Below, piece by piece: positions 6,587 through 13,512 of a stretch of 17,291 bases of DNA. Within the stretch, counting starts at the first letter, position 1. Each line of letters starts with the position of its first letter. Under the pieces are notes generated by a model. That model made no database searches, was not told the DNA's origin, and worked only from the letters and a program-made list of their open reading frames with translations. The position numbers were made by a program, and so were the translations under genes. The stretch is from Lachnospiraceae bacterium (GTDB taxonomy: Bacteria; Bacillota_A; Clostridia; Lachnospirales; Lachnospiraceae): positions 1 to 17,291 of the forward strand of contig JAEEXJ010000070.1 in the NCBI GenBank assembly GCA_016291475.1, read 5' to 3'.

Positions 6587-6614
6587 ATTATACAATATTC
6601 TCTTGTGTTTTCAA
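6587..6614 (-). promoter_or_regulatory. distal minus-strand promoter upstream of dapA
   Basis: Minus-strand TTGAAA (6614-6609), 16-bp spacer, perfect TATAAT (6592-6587). Transcription would begin about 7 bases on, at or within a base or two of the ATG at 6580, so the first reading frame would be leaderless. It could also be a second, distal promoter for dapA-dapB. Confidence 0.65.
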
Positions 6615-6682
6615 GAAGAAAATCTGTTTTCGGAAAGTATGCCCGTAATGCTCAAAACTATGTGGTTTTTTTAACACTACTG

Positions 6683-6711
6683 TTGCTATTTCAAAAATAA
6701 TCGTTTATAAT
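6683..6711 (+). promoter_or_regulatory. promoter of fba
   Basis: TTGCTA (6683-6688), 17-bp spacer, perfect TATAAT (6706-6711). The start near 6718 gives a leader of about 114 nt, long for a simple housekeeping gene. Confidence 0.78.
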
Positions 6712-6730
6712 CACCTTGTTCTACTTACAT

Positions 6731-6791
6731 CGGAATAGTAAGGCATTCCGGATTGTTTTGAAACATTTTATCCTGCATTTGCCGGATAAAA
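6731..6791 (+). promoter_or_regulatory. structured 5' leader of fba (two hairpins)
   Basis: Hairpin A pairs CGGAAT (6731-6736) with ATTCCG (6745-6750) around an 8-nt loop. Hairpin B pairs TTTTATCC (6766-6773) with GGATAAAA (6784-6791) around a 10-nt loop. No T-run follows B, so it is not a terminator. The hairpins may stabilise the message or affect translation. I recognise no known riboswitch class. Confidence 0.5.
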
Positions 6792-6831
6792 CGTGATCTA
6801 TTATCAGATTTATATTATGGAGGTTAAAGAT

Positions 6832-7695
6832 ATGCTCGTATCAGCAAAAGAAATGCTTGAAAAAGCTCGCGACGGAAAGTATGCCGTTGGCCAGTTCAAC
6901 ATCAATAACCTTGAGTGGACCAAATCCATTCTTCAGGTTGCCGAAGAAATGAAGTCCCCCGTCATCCTCGGTGTTTCCGAAGGTGCAGGAAAGTACATGA
7001 CAGGCTTCAAGACTGTTGCCGCTATGGTAAAGGCTATGGATGAGGAAATGAAGATCTCCGTTCCCGTTGCCCTTCATCTTGATCATGGTACATATGAAGG
7101 CTGCTATAAGTGCATTAAGGCCGGATTCACATCCATCATGTTCGACGGTTCTCACTATCCCATTGATGAGAACATCGCTAAGACCAGCGAACTCGTAAAG
7201 ATCTCCAATGCTATGGGTCTTTCCATCGAAGCTGAAGTAGGTTCCATCGGCGGTGAAGAAGACGGCGTTATCGGAATGGGCGAATGTGCAGATCCCAACG
7301 AGTGCAAGCAGGTTGCTGACCTTGGCGTTACAATGCTCGCTGCAGGTATCGGAAACATTCACGGCAAGTATCCCGCAAACTGGAAGGGATTAAGCTTCGA
7401 AACACTTGCTGCCATCAAGGAAAAGGTTGGCGATATGCCTCTCGTTCTTCACGGTGGTACAGGAATCCCCGCTGACATGATCAAGAAGGCCATTTCCCTT
7501 GGCGTTGCAAAGATCAATGTTAATACAGAGTGCCAGCTCTCCTTCCAGGAAGCTACACGTAAGTACATCGAAGCAGGTAAGGACCTTGAAGGTAAGGGCT
7601 TCGATCCCAGAAAGCTCCTTGCACCCGGTGCAGAAGCTATCAAGCAGACTGTTCGTGAGAAGATCGAACTCTTCGGTTCCGCAAACAAGGCTTGA
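6832..7695 (+). CDS. fba: class II fructose-1,6-bisphosphate aldolase
   Basis: Zinc-dependent cleavage of fructose 1,6-bisphosphate to dihydroxyacetone phosphate and glyceraldehyde 3-phosphate; cytoplasmic glycolysis and gluconeogenesis. 287 residues. Visible motifs are LHLDHGTYEG with catalytic Asp84 and zinc ligand His85, FDGSHYP (104-110), EAEVGSIGGEEDG (133-145), zinc ligands His177 (GIGNIHGKYP) and His207 (VLHGGTGIP), and phosphate-binding KINVNTE (227-233). The start at 6832 (MLVSAKEML) follows GGAGG with an 8-base spacer. The in-frame ATG at 6793 is rejected because hairpin B of the leader ends where it begins and it has no ribosome site. Codon use is strongly biased (AAG, TTC, ATC), as expected for a highly expressed gene. 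Monocistronic, with its own promoter and terminator. Tagatose-bisphosphate aldolase is the main alternative within the family. Confidence 0.95.
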   Translation: MLVSAKEMLEKARDGKYAVGQFNINNLEWTKSILQVAEEMKSPVILGVSEGAGKYMTGFKTVAAMVKAMDEEMKISVPVALHLDHGTYEGCYKCIKAGFTSIMFDGSHYPIDENIAKTSELVKISNAMGLSIEAEVGSIGGEEDGVIGMGECADPNECKQVADLGVTMLAAGIGNIHGKYPANWKGLSFETLAAIKEKVGDMPLVLHGGTGIPADMIKKAISLGVAKINVNTECQLSFQEATRKYIEAGKDLEGKGFDPRKLLAPGAEAIKQTVREKIELFGSANKA

Positions 7696-7710
7696 ATTCT
7701 ATAAGAACAA

Positions 7711-7748
7711 AAAAGGACGGTACATCTGCCGTCCTTTTCTTTTTATTT
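7711..7748. terminator. bidirectional terminator between fba and the CotH-like gene
   Basis: Perfect 10-bp stem, AAAAGGACGG (7711-7720) with CCGTCCTTTT (7729-7738), and an 8-nt loop. The plus strand then reads CTTTTTATTT. On the minus strand the hairpin is followed by TTTTTTGTTCTT counting the A-rich arm. It serves both converging genes; the stop codon of the CotH-like gene lies in the plus-strand T-rich tail. Confidence 0.92.
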
Positions 7749-9593
7749 ACTTCCGAACATTTCTTCTACGTATTTTACCGCATATTCCGCTCTTTCTCTT
7801 CCAAATTTCAACAGCGTATTTACGCAATTATTAAAAACTTTTTCCGAAGCACTTATGGGTATCCTGCTCTCACCGTTCTTGTAGGCCGCTTTTAGATCCT
7901 CAAAAAAATCAAATTGCAGATCCAGGGCCTTTTGCCTCTCATCATTCAGCCTTAGTATCGTTTCCGTAAAATGCTCCGGTGAAAGTGCCGTCTCCGCCAA
8001 CTGCTTTGTATAGGACACGAAGTAGAATCTCATGTCTTCTCTTTTCATTAAAGAAGTAAAAAGAGGTGCATATCTTCCGCTTTCAGGGTTTGTAACATTA
8101 GCCCATCTGTTGGAGTCCGCTCCGTTACTGTCCCAGCTTTTCGATTTCCAGTAGATCCCCATGGAGTAATCCGAGTCATGGATCAGATACCTGAATCTGC
8201 CGTCAAAAACTCCTTCCCCGTAGCTCACTCCGTCTGCGGGATAGTATCTGTAGGCGATGTAATTGTTCATGGGCCAGTCGGTATTTGCTATAAACAGTTC
8301 AAAAGCCATATACCTTAAGTAGTCCTCCACATCCACATACCTGCACAATTCTTCAAAGGTCCTGTCATTGGTAAGGTCGGCGTAGGCGTATTTATTAAAG
8401 AAAGCATAGTAATCGTCGACGATCTTCTTATCAAGCTCCTCTCCGTCTTTTGCCACTCTCATAGTTCTCTCGGAGTAATCGCATTTAACAAATTCACCGT
8501 CGTAATCCCCGTATTTTCTGGAGAAATAGTCATCGCTATAGGTTTCATTCAGCCACATGAGACCATAGTAAGAACCGTTAACATAAACCACCGCGGGCAT
8601 CGTGGCCTCATAGTTTTCAAATCCCGCATCCCTGGCCAGGGTCTGTGCCAGGGAATCCCGCATCATAGTGTACTGCCAGTCATCGCCGGGCGTTCTTAAT
8701 ACCAGCTTGTCGTATTTTTTTACTATCTTTTCCGGCTTGTCCATGCGCGGTGTTTCAAAAAGTGAAAAAGGAAAATATCCTCTATCCGGAGAGTATTCCT
8801 TTCTTGCATACAATTTAAGAGATCTTGAAGCACTGGTCGCTCTGGAACCGCCGCCTATGACTCTTATTCCACCATCCTGGCTGAATACCACATTTCCGTC
8901 GGACTTTAAAGCCTCTATGTGAGCTTCTCTCTCAAACTTTTTTCCCGTATTTCTGGAAGAATTGGCTATCTTGTCCGTAAATATACCGGTTTGGGGATCA
9001 TAAAGGTTTTTGGGATCGCTTACAATGGAAATGATAACAGTATCGTACTTATCTCCGATGTTTTTATCCAGGAAAAATGTCTTAGTAACTACAGGTGTAG
9101 TCATTCCGTTTTCAGCGCATCCGACAGTACGCAGGGTAACGATCTCCGTTCCCGTTTCAGGTACATCAAATCTAAGCGGGCCGTTGTAAACCATTGAACC
9201 TTCATCCGGTACACTTCCGTCGGTAGTATAAAATATATGTCCCTCAAAGGCTGTATCATATACGAGTTCTACCTCCACTGCCTCACTGTAGAAGTTAGCT
9301 TCGGGATAAATGTACATCCTTTCCGAAGGTGTGGGTGTGGGGGGTGGAGTAAATGTGGGGGTAGGTGTAAATGTAGGTGTATTTGTGGGCGTGTTTGTGG
9401 GCGTAGGTGTCTCAGTGGGTACCGGAGTAAATGTGGGCACAATTGTTGCCGTTGGTATTACAGCTGTCGGTACAACTGTCTTTTCTTCTTTTTTTATCCG
9501 ATCCGAAAGTCCGAGATCCCGAGAAAATGAACAGCCGATCATAACCCCTGCCATCAGTATCAGACTTACCAGACATAATAATCTCTTTCCCAT
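7743..9593 (-). CDS. CotH-family putative protein kinase, surface lipoprotein
   Basis: Predicted surface lipoprotein of 616 residues. The signal peptide (1-20) ends in VMIGC, with Cys21 as lipid-attachment residue. Residues 40-90 are a Thr/Pro-rich linker. Residues about 97-175 resemble a chitobiase/Fn3-associated beta-sandwich (IFYTTDGSVPDEGSMVYNGP). The remainder, from about 185, is a CotH domain: LVLRTPGDDWQYTMMRD, VYVNGSYYGLMWLNETY, NTDWPMNNYIAYR, and the acidic pair RYLIHDSDYSMG (Asp473, Asp475). Spore-coat CotH proteins are atypical protein kinases; here the lipoprotein signal and linker suggest an extracellular role, perhaps on cell-wall or polysaccharide-associated proteins. The start at 9593 follows GAAGGA; the in-frame ATG at 9644 would spoil the signal peptide. 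Single-gene unit with its own promoter and the shared terminator. Substrate unknown; kinase activity is inferred from the family only. Confidence 0.88.
   Translation of the reverse strand: MGKRLLCLVSLILMAGVMIGCSFSRDLGLSDRIKKEEKTVVPTAVIPTATIVPTFTPVPTETPTPTNTPTNTPTFTPTPTFTPPPTPTPSERMYIYPEANFYSEAVEVELVYDTAFEGHIFYTTDGSVPDEGSMVYNGPLRFDVPETGTEIVTLRTVGCAENGMTTPVVTKTFFLDKNIGDKYDTVIISIVSDPKNLYDPQTGIFTDKIANSSRNTGKKFEREAHIEALKSDGNVVFSQDGGIRVIGGGSRATSASRSLKLYARKEYSPDRGYFPFSLFETPRMDKPEKIVKKYDKLVLRTPGDDWQYTMMRDSLAQTLARDAGFENYEATMPAVVYVNGSYYGLMWLNETYSDDYFSRKYGDYDGEFVKCDYSERTMRVAKDGEELDKKIVDDYYAFFNKYAYADLTNDRTFEELCRYVDVEDYLRYMAFELFIANTDWPMNNYIAYRYYPADGVSYGEGVFDGRFRYLIHDSDYSMGIYWKSKSWDSNGADSNRWANVTNPESGRYAPLFTSLMKREDMRFYFVSYTKQLAETALSPEHFTETILRLNDERQKALDLQFDFFEDLKAAYKNGESRIPISASEKVFNNCVNTLLKFGRERAEYAVKYVEEMFGSK
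9324..9476 (-). repeat. Thr/Pro-rich low-complexity linker repeat within the CotH-like gene
   Basis: Codes for about 51 residues dominated by TP, TPT, TNTP and TFTP units. The DNA is a degenerate repeat of ACACCNAC-type units. Such linkers space surface domains from the membrane or wall and are frequent O-glycosylation sites in Gram-positive extracellular enzymes. The repeated DNA may vary in length between strains. Confidence 0.85.
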
Positions 9594-9627
9594 TTTTATT
9601 CCTTCTTTTTTCTCTTTAACTATATTG

Positions 9628-9656
9628 ATACTACCATATTCCACTCATGTAGTAAA
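9628..9656 (-). promoter_or_regulatory. possible promoter of the CotH-like gene
   Basis: Minus-strand TTTACT (9656-9651), 17-bp spacer, TAGTAT (9633-9628). Both boxes are only fair matches. A start near 9621 gives a leader of about 28 nt. The rpoC terminator lies just upstream, so the gene needs its own promoter. Confidence 0.45.
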
Positions 9657-9664
9657 GAATCAAA

Positions 9665-9700
9665 TATAAAAAAGAGCCATATCTTTTAAGATATGGCTCT
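9665..9700 (-). terminator. terminator of the rpoB-rpoC operon
   Basis: Near-perfect palindrome AGAGCCATATCT/AGATATGGCTCT (9673-9700), 12-13 bp with a minimal loop. It begins 12 bp after the rpoC stop and is followed on the minus strand by TTTTTTATATTT. It shows that rpoC is the last gene of its operon. Confidence 0.95.
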
Positions 9701-9712
9701 CTAATCTTTAGT

Positions 9713-12700
9713 TTACTGCTCGTCGCCGATGGGCTCTTCATAGAACTCATCTTCAAGCTCCTCGCCCTCTTCGGTAACATCATCCGAACCGAAATCCGAA
9801 TATCCGTCACCGTAGTTATTGTATCCGTTCTCATCATACTCCATATCGGAGAAATCATCTGAGAAGGTATCTGCATCGGTATCAAGCGCAATATTTCTGT
9901 ACTGCTTCATTCCTGTTCCTGCAGGGATCAGTTTTCCGAGGATTACATTCTCCTTCAGGCCGATAAGGGGATCGATCTTTCCCTTGATCGAGGCATCTGT
10001 AAGAACTCTTGTAGTCTCCTGGAAGGAAGCTGCCGACAGGAAGGAATTGGTAGCAAGAGCTGCCTTGGTGATACCAAGCATGATCTGCTTTCCTTCTGCA
10101 GGCTGTTTGCCTTCTGCGATAAGAGCCTTGTTGACATCCTCAAAATCAAACATATCAACGTTTGTTCCGGGAAGGAATGAGGAATCACCTGCTTCATCGA
10201 CTCTGACTTTCTTCATTGTCTGACGAACGATAACCTCGATGTGCTTATCATTGATCTCAACACCCTGGAGACGATAAACTCTCTGTACTTCACGAAGCAT
10301 ATAATCCTGAACCGCATTGATACCCTTGATCTTTAAGAGATCATGAGGATATACGGAACCTTCGGTAAGTTCATCACCGGCTTCGATAACCTGTCCGTCA
10401 AGGACATGGATCCTGGAACCGTAAGGGATGAGATATGCCTTGGATTCACCTGTTTCAGGGTTTGTAACAACAACTTCACGCTTCTTCTTGGTATCTCTGA
10501 TCTCAACCTTGCCGCCGAACTCAGCAATGATAGCGAGTCCCTTGGGCTTACGTGTTTCGAAAAGTTCTTCGACACGGGGAAGACCCTGTGTGATATCACC
10601 ACCGGCAACACCACCTGTATGGAAGGTTCTCATTGTAAGCTGTGTACCGGGTTCACCGATGGACTGAGCTGCTATGATACCAACTGCTTCGCCCACCTGA
10701 ACGGGTTCGCCTGTAGCCATGTTCGCACCGTAACACTTAGCGCAGACACCCACTCTGGAGCGACAGGTAAGAGCTGTTCTGATCTTAACCTTAGCTGAAG
10801 GCTTAACCCACATTTCTCCCTCGTGTGAAGGTCTGGGGTCGGGCTCAAGGAATTCAGCCTTGGAAACGATCCTCTCTGCACGCTTGGAGGTGATCATATG
10901 GTTAGCCTTAACGATAACTTCACCGTTATCATCAAGGATGGTTTCACAGGAGAAACGACCTGTAATTCTGTCTTTCAGGGATTCGATAACCTCGAGCTTG
11001 TCCATGAAAGCTTTTACCCACATTCCGGGTATCTCTGTATCGTCCTCTCTCATACACTCTGTCTCACGAATAATGACATCCTGTGAAACATCTACAAGAC
11101 GACGGGTAAGGTAACCGGAGTCGGCTGTACGAAGAGCCGTATCGGAAAGTCCTTTACGAGCACCGTGAGCGGAAACGAAGTACTCCAGTACGTCCAGACC
11201 TTCACGGAAGTTGGACTTGATAGGAAGTTCAATGGTACGACCTGATGTATCTGCCATGAGTCCACGCATACCTGCAAGCTGCTTGATCTGCTTGTCGGAA
11301 CCACGAGCACCGGAGTCAGCCATCATGTGGATGTTATTGAACTGATCGAGACCGGTAAGAAGGGCATGTGTAATCTCATCATCGGCCTTCTTCCATGTTT
11401 CGATAACCATCTTATAACGCTCTTCCTCTGTAGTAAGACCTCTTCTGTGCTTCTTTGCAATCTCATCCACACGTGCCTGTGCTGCATCAAGAATAGCCTT
11501 CTTGTTTGCGGGAACGGTCATGTCGGAAATGGATACGGTCATAGCTGCACGGGTAGAGAACTTGTAACCCAGAGCCTTGATAGCATCAAGAGTCTCTGCT
11601 GTCTTAGTTGAACCGTGAACGCTAATGCACTTTTCAAGGATCTTTTTAAGCTGCTTCTTTCCAACGGGTTTACCGTTGTCGATCTCAAGAAGGAGCAGAT
11701 CTTCCATATTAGAAAGATCACGTTTTCTGATACCGAGATCCTGAGGAATGATCTCGTTGAAGATCAAAGTACCGAGAGTAGTCTCGATAACTCTGGAAAT
11801 CTCTCTGCCGTCATCAAGCTTCATGGAACGACGAACCTTAATGGTGGTATGAAGGGTGATAGCCTTGTTCTCATAAGCAAGGTAAGCTTCGTTCATGCTC
11901 TTGAATGCCTTGCCTTCTCCGAGCTCACCGTTCTTACGAAGTGTAAGATAGTAGATACCGAGAACCATATCCTGTGAAGGAACGGCAACAGGTCCACCAT
12001 CTGAAGGCTTCAGAAGGTTGTTGGGTGAAAGCATGAGGAAACGAGCCTCTGCCTGTGCTTCTGCCGAAAGAGGAAGATGCACAGCCATCTGGTCACCATC
12101 GAAGTCAGCGTTGAATGCTGTACATACAAGAGGATGAAGCTTGATAGCCTTACCCTCAACAAGGATGGGTTCGAATGCCTGAATACCGAGTCTATGGAGC
12201 GTAGGAGCACGGTTAAGCATAACAGGATGCTCTCTGATAACTCTCTCTAGGATATCCCAAACCTCTGCCGAAGCACGGTCAACCATCTTCTTGGCAGCCT
12301 TAGGGTTATGAGCCTGTCCGTTGGCAAGTAGCTCCTTAACAACGAAAGGCTTGAAGAGCTCGAGTGCCATCTCCTTGGGAAGACCGCACTGATAGATCTT
12401 GAGCTCGGGACCAACTACGATAACAGAACGTCCTGAGTAGTCAACACGCTTACCCAAAAGGTTCTGACGGAAACGGCCCTGCTTACCCTTTAAGAGATCG
12501 GAAAGGCTCTTAAGAGGGCGGTTTCCGGGGCCTGTAACCGGTCTGCCTCTTCTTCCGTTATCGATGAGAGCATCAACAGCTTCCTGAAGCATTCTCTTCT
12601 CGTTTCTCGTAATGAGTTCGGGAGAACCCATAGCGATCATTCCGCGAAGTCTTGAGTTTCTGTTGATGATACGACGATAAAGATCGTTCATATCGGAAGT

Positions 12701-13492
12701 AGCAAAACGTCCGCCGTCCAACTGAACCATGGGACGAAGATCAGGCGGGATTACCGGAAGGTTTACAAGGATCATCCATTCAGGGCGGTTACCGGACTTT
12801 CTGAAGTCTTCAACCACGCTCAGATGCTTGACCAGCTTCGCTCTCTTCTGACCTGTGGCGGTAAGGAGTGCTTCCTTCATCTCTTCAGCTTCCTTATCAA
12901 GGTCGATAGCTTCAAGGAGTTCTCTGATGGCTTCTGCACCCATTCCCGCACGGAATGCCTTGCTGCCGTACTTATCGCAGGCTTCGTTGTACTCGGTCTC
13001 GGAAAGGATCTGCTTGTACTGAAGGTCTGTCTCTCCTCTGTCAATAACGATATATGCTGCGAAATAGAGAACCTTTTCAAGATTCTTGGGGGATATGTCA
13101 AGGATAAGTCCCATACGGCTGGGAATACCCTTAAAATACCAAATGTGTGAAACGGGAGCGGCCAGCTCGATGTGACCCATTCTCTCTCTTCTTACAGAGG
13201 ACTTGGTGATCTCAACACCGCAGTTATCACATTTTACAACGTGATCCTTAGCCGACTTGATGCCGTTCTTTTTGAATTTACCGCAGGAACACTCATAATC
13301 TTTAACGGGTCCGAAGATAACTTCGGAGAAAAGTCCCTTCTTCTCAGGCTTGAGTGTACGGTAGTTTATCGTTTCAGGCTCCTGTACTTCACCGAAGGAC
13401 CACTCTTTGATCTTTTCGGGAGAAGCAAGTCCTATTTTAATAGCGTCATAGCTGACGGCCTTGACCGAATCATCTGAATAATTAACTGACAT
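9713..13492 (-). CDS. rpoC: DNA-directed RNA polymerase subunit beta'
   Basis: Large catalytic subunit of RNA polymerase, 1259 residues. The N-terminal zinc site uses Cys68, Cys70, Cys88 and Cys91 (ECSCGK ... [13 protein letters not shown]). The [20 protein letters not shown] block, the rudder region ([16 protein letters not shown]) and the magnesium site [13 protein letters not shown] (Asp463, 465, 467) are intact. The second zinc site is [11 protein letters not shown] plus the Cys in [25 protein letters not shown] marks the conserved C-terminal core. The last 57 residues (9716-9886) are an acidic tail with 24 Asp/Glu and no Lys or Arg. Second gene of the operon, 17 bp after rpoB. Its Shine-Dalgarno GGAGGG overlaps the rpoB TAG stop, which points to coupled translation, though the spacing to the ATG (about 12 bases) is long. 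Odd point: the first zinc knuckle has a longer loop than usual. Confidence 0.99.
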   Translation of the reverse strand: MSVNYSDDSVKAVSYDAIKIGLASPEKIKEWSFGEVQEPETINYRTLKPEKKGLFSEVIFGPVKDYECSCGKFKKNGIKSAKDHVVKCDNCGVEITKSSVRRERMGHIELAAPVSHIWYFKGIPSRMGLILDISPKNLEKVLYFAAYIVIDRGETDLQYKQILSETEYNEACDKYGSKAFRAGMGAEAIRELLEAIDLDKEAEEMKEALLTATGQKRAKLVKHLSVVEDFRKSGNRPEWMILVNLPVIPPDLRPMVQLDGGRFATSDMNDLYRRIINRNSRLRGMIAMGSPELITRNEKRMLQEAVDALIDNGRRGRPVTGPGNRPLKSLSDLLKGKQGRFRQNLLGKRVDYSGRSVIVVGPELKIYQCGLPKEMALELFKPFVVKELLANGQAHNPKAAKKMVDRASAEVWDILERVIREHPVMLNRAPTLHRLGIQAFEPILVEGKAIKLHPLVCTAFNADFDGDQMAVHLPLSAEAQAEARFLMLSPNNLLKPSDGGPVAVPSQDMVLGIYYLTLRKNGELGEGKAFKSMNEAYLAYENKAITLHTTIKVRRSMKLDDGREISRVIETTLGTLIFNEIIPQDLGIRKRDLSNMEDLLLLEIDNGKPVGKKQLKKILEKCISVHGSTKTAETLDAIKALGYKFSTRAAMTVSISDMTVPANKKAILDAAQARVDEIAKKHRRGLTTEEERYKMVIETWKKADDEITHALLTGLDQFNNIHMMADSGARGSDKQIKQLAGMRGLMADTSGRTIELPIKSNFREGLDVLEYFVSAHGARKGLSDTALRTADSGYLTRRLVDVSQDVIIRETECMREDDTEIPGMWVKAFMDKLEVIESLKDRITGRFSCETILDDNGEVIVKANHMITSKRAERIVSKAEFLEPDPRPSHEGEMWVKPSAKVKIRTALTCRSRVGVCAKCYGANMATGEPVQVGEAVGIIAAQSIGEPGTQLTMRTFHTGGVAGGDITQGLPRVEELFETRKPKGLAIIAEFGGKVEIRDTKKKREVVVTNPETGESKAYLIPYGSRIHVLDGQVIEAGDELTEGSVYPHDLLKIKGINAVQDYMLREVQRVYRLQGVEINDKHIEVIVRQTMKKVRVDEAGDSSFLPGTNVDMFDFEDVNKALIAEGKQPAEGKQIMLGITKAALATNSFLSAASFQETTRVLTDASIKGKIDPLIGLKENVILGKLIPAGTGMKQYRNIALDTDADTFSDDFSDMEYDENGYNNYGDGYSDFGSDDVTEEGEELEDEFYEEPIGDEQ

Positions 13493-13500
13493 AATTTTAA

Positions 13501-13512
13501 GTATCCCTCCTA
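13501..13512 (-). promoter_or_regulatory. rpoC ribosome site overlapping the rpoB stop
   Basis: Minus strand reads TAGGAGGGATAC: the rpoB stop TAG is the first part of the rpoC Shine-Dalgarno AGGAGGG. Terminating ribosomes would therefore be placed on the rpoC initiation site, which suits the need for equal amounts of beta and beta'. Confidence 0.75.

Noticed and set aside
6310..6680. Lysine riboswitch in front of dapA
   Set aside because: I looked for L-box conserved blocks in the minus-strand leader and found none; with the proximal promoter the leader is only about 30 nt.
6841..7362. 173-residue minus-strand frame inside fba
   Set aside because: Antisense shadow caused by the strong codon bias of fba; no promoter, ribosome site or family features.
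9310..9530. Plus-strand Gly/Val- or Cys/Arg-rich repeats, CRISPR or PPE-like protein
   Set aside because: These are the complement of the Thr/Pro linker of the CotH-like lipoprotein; units are short, degenerate and without spacers.
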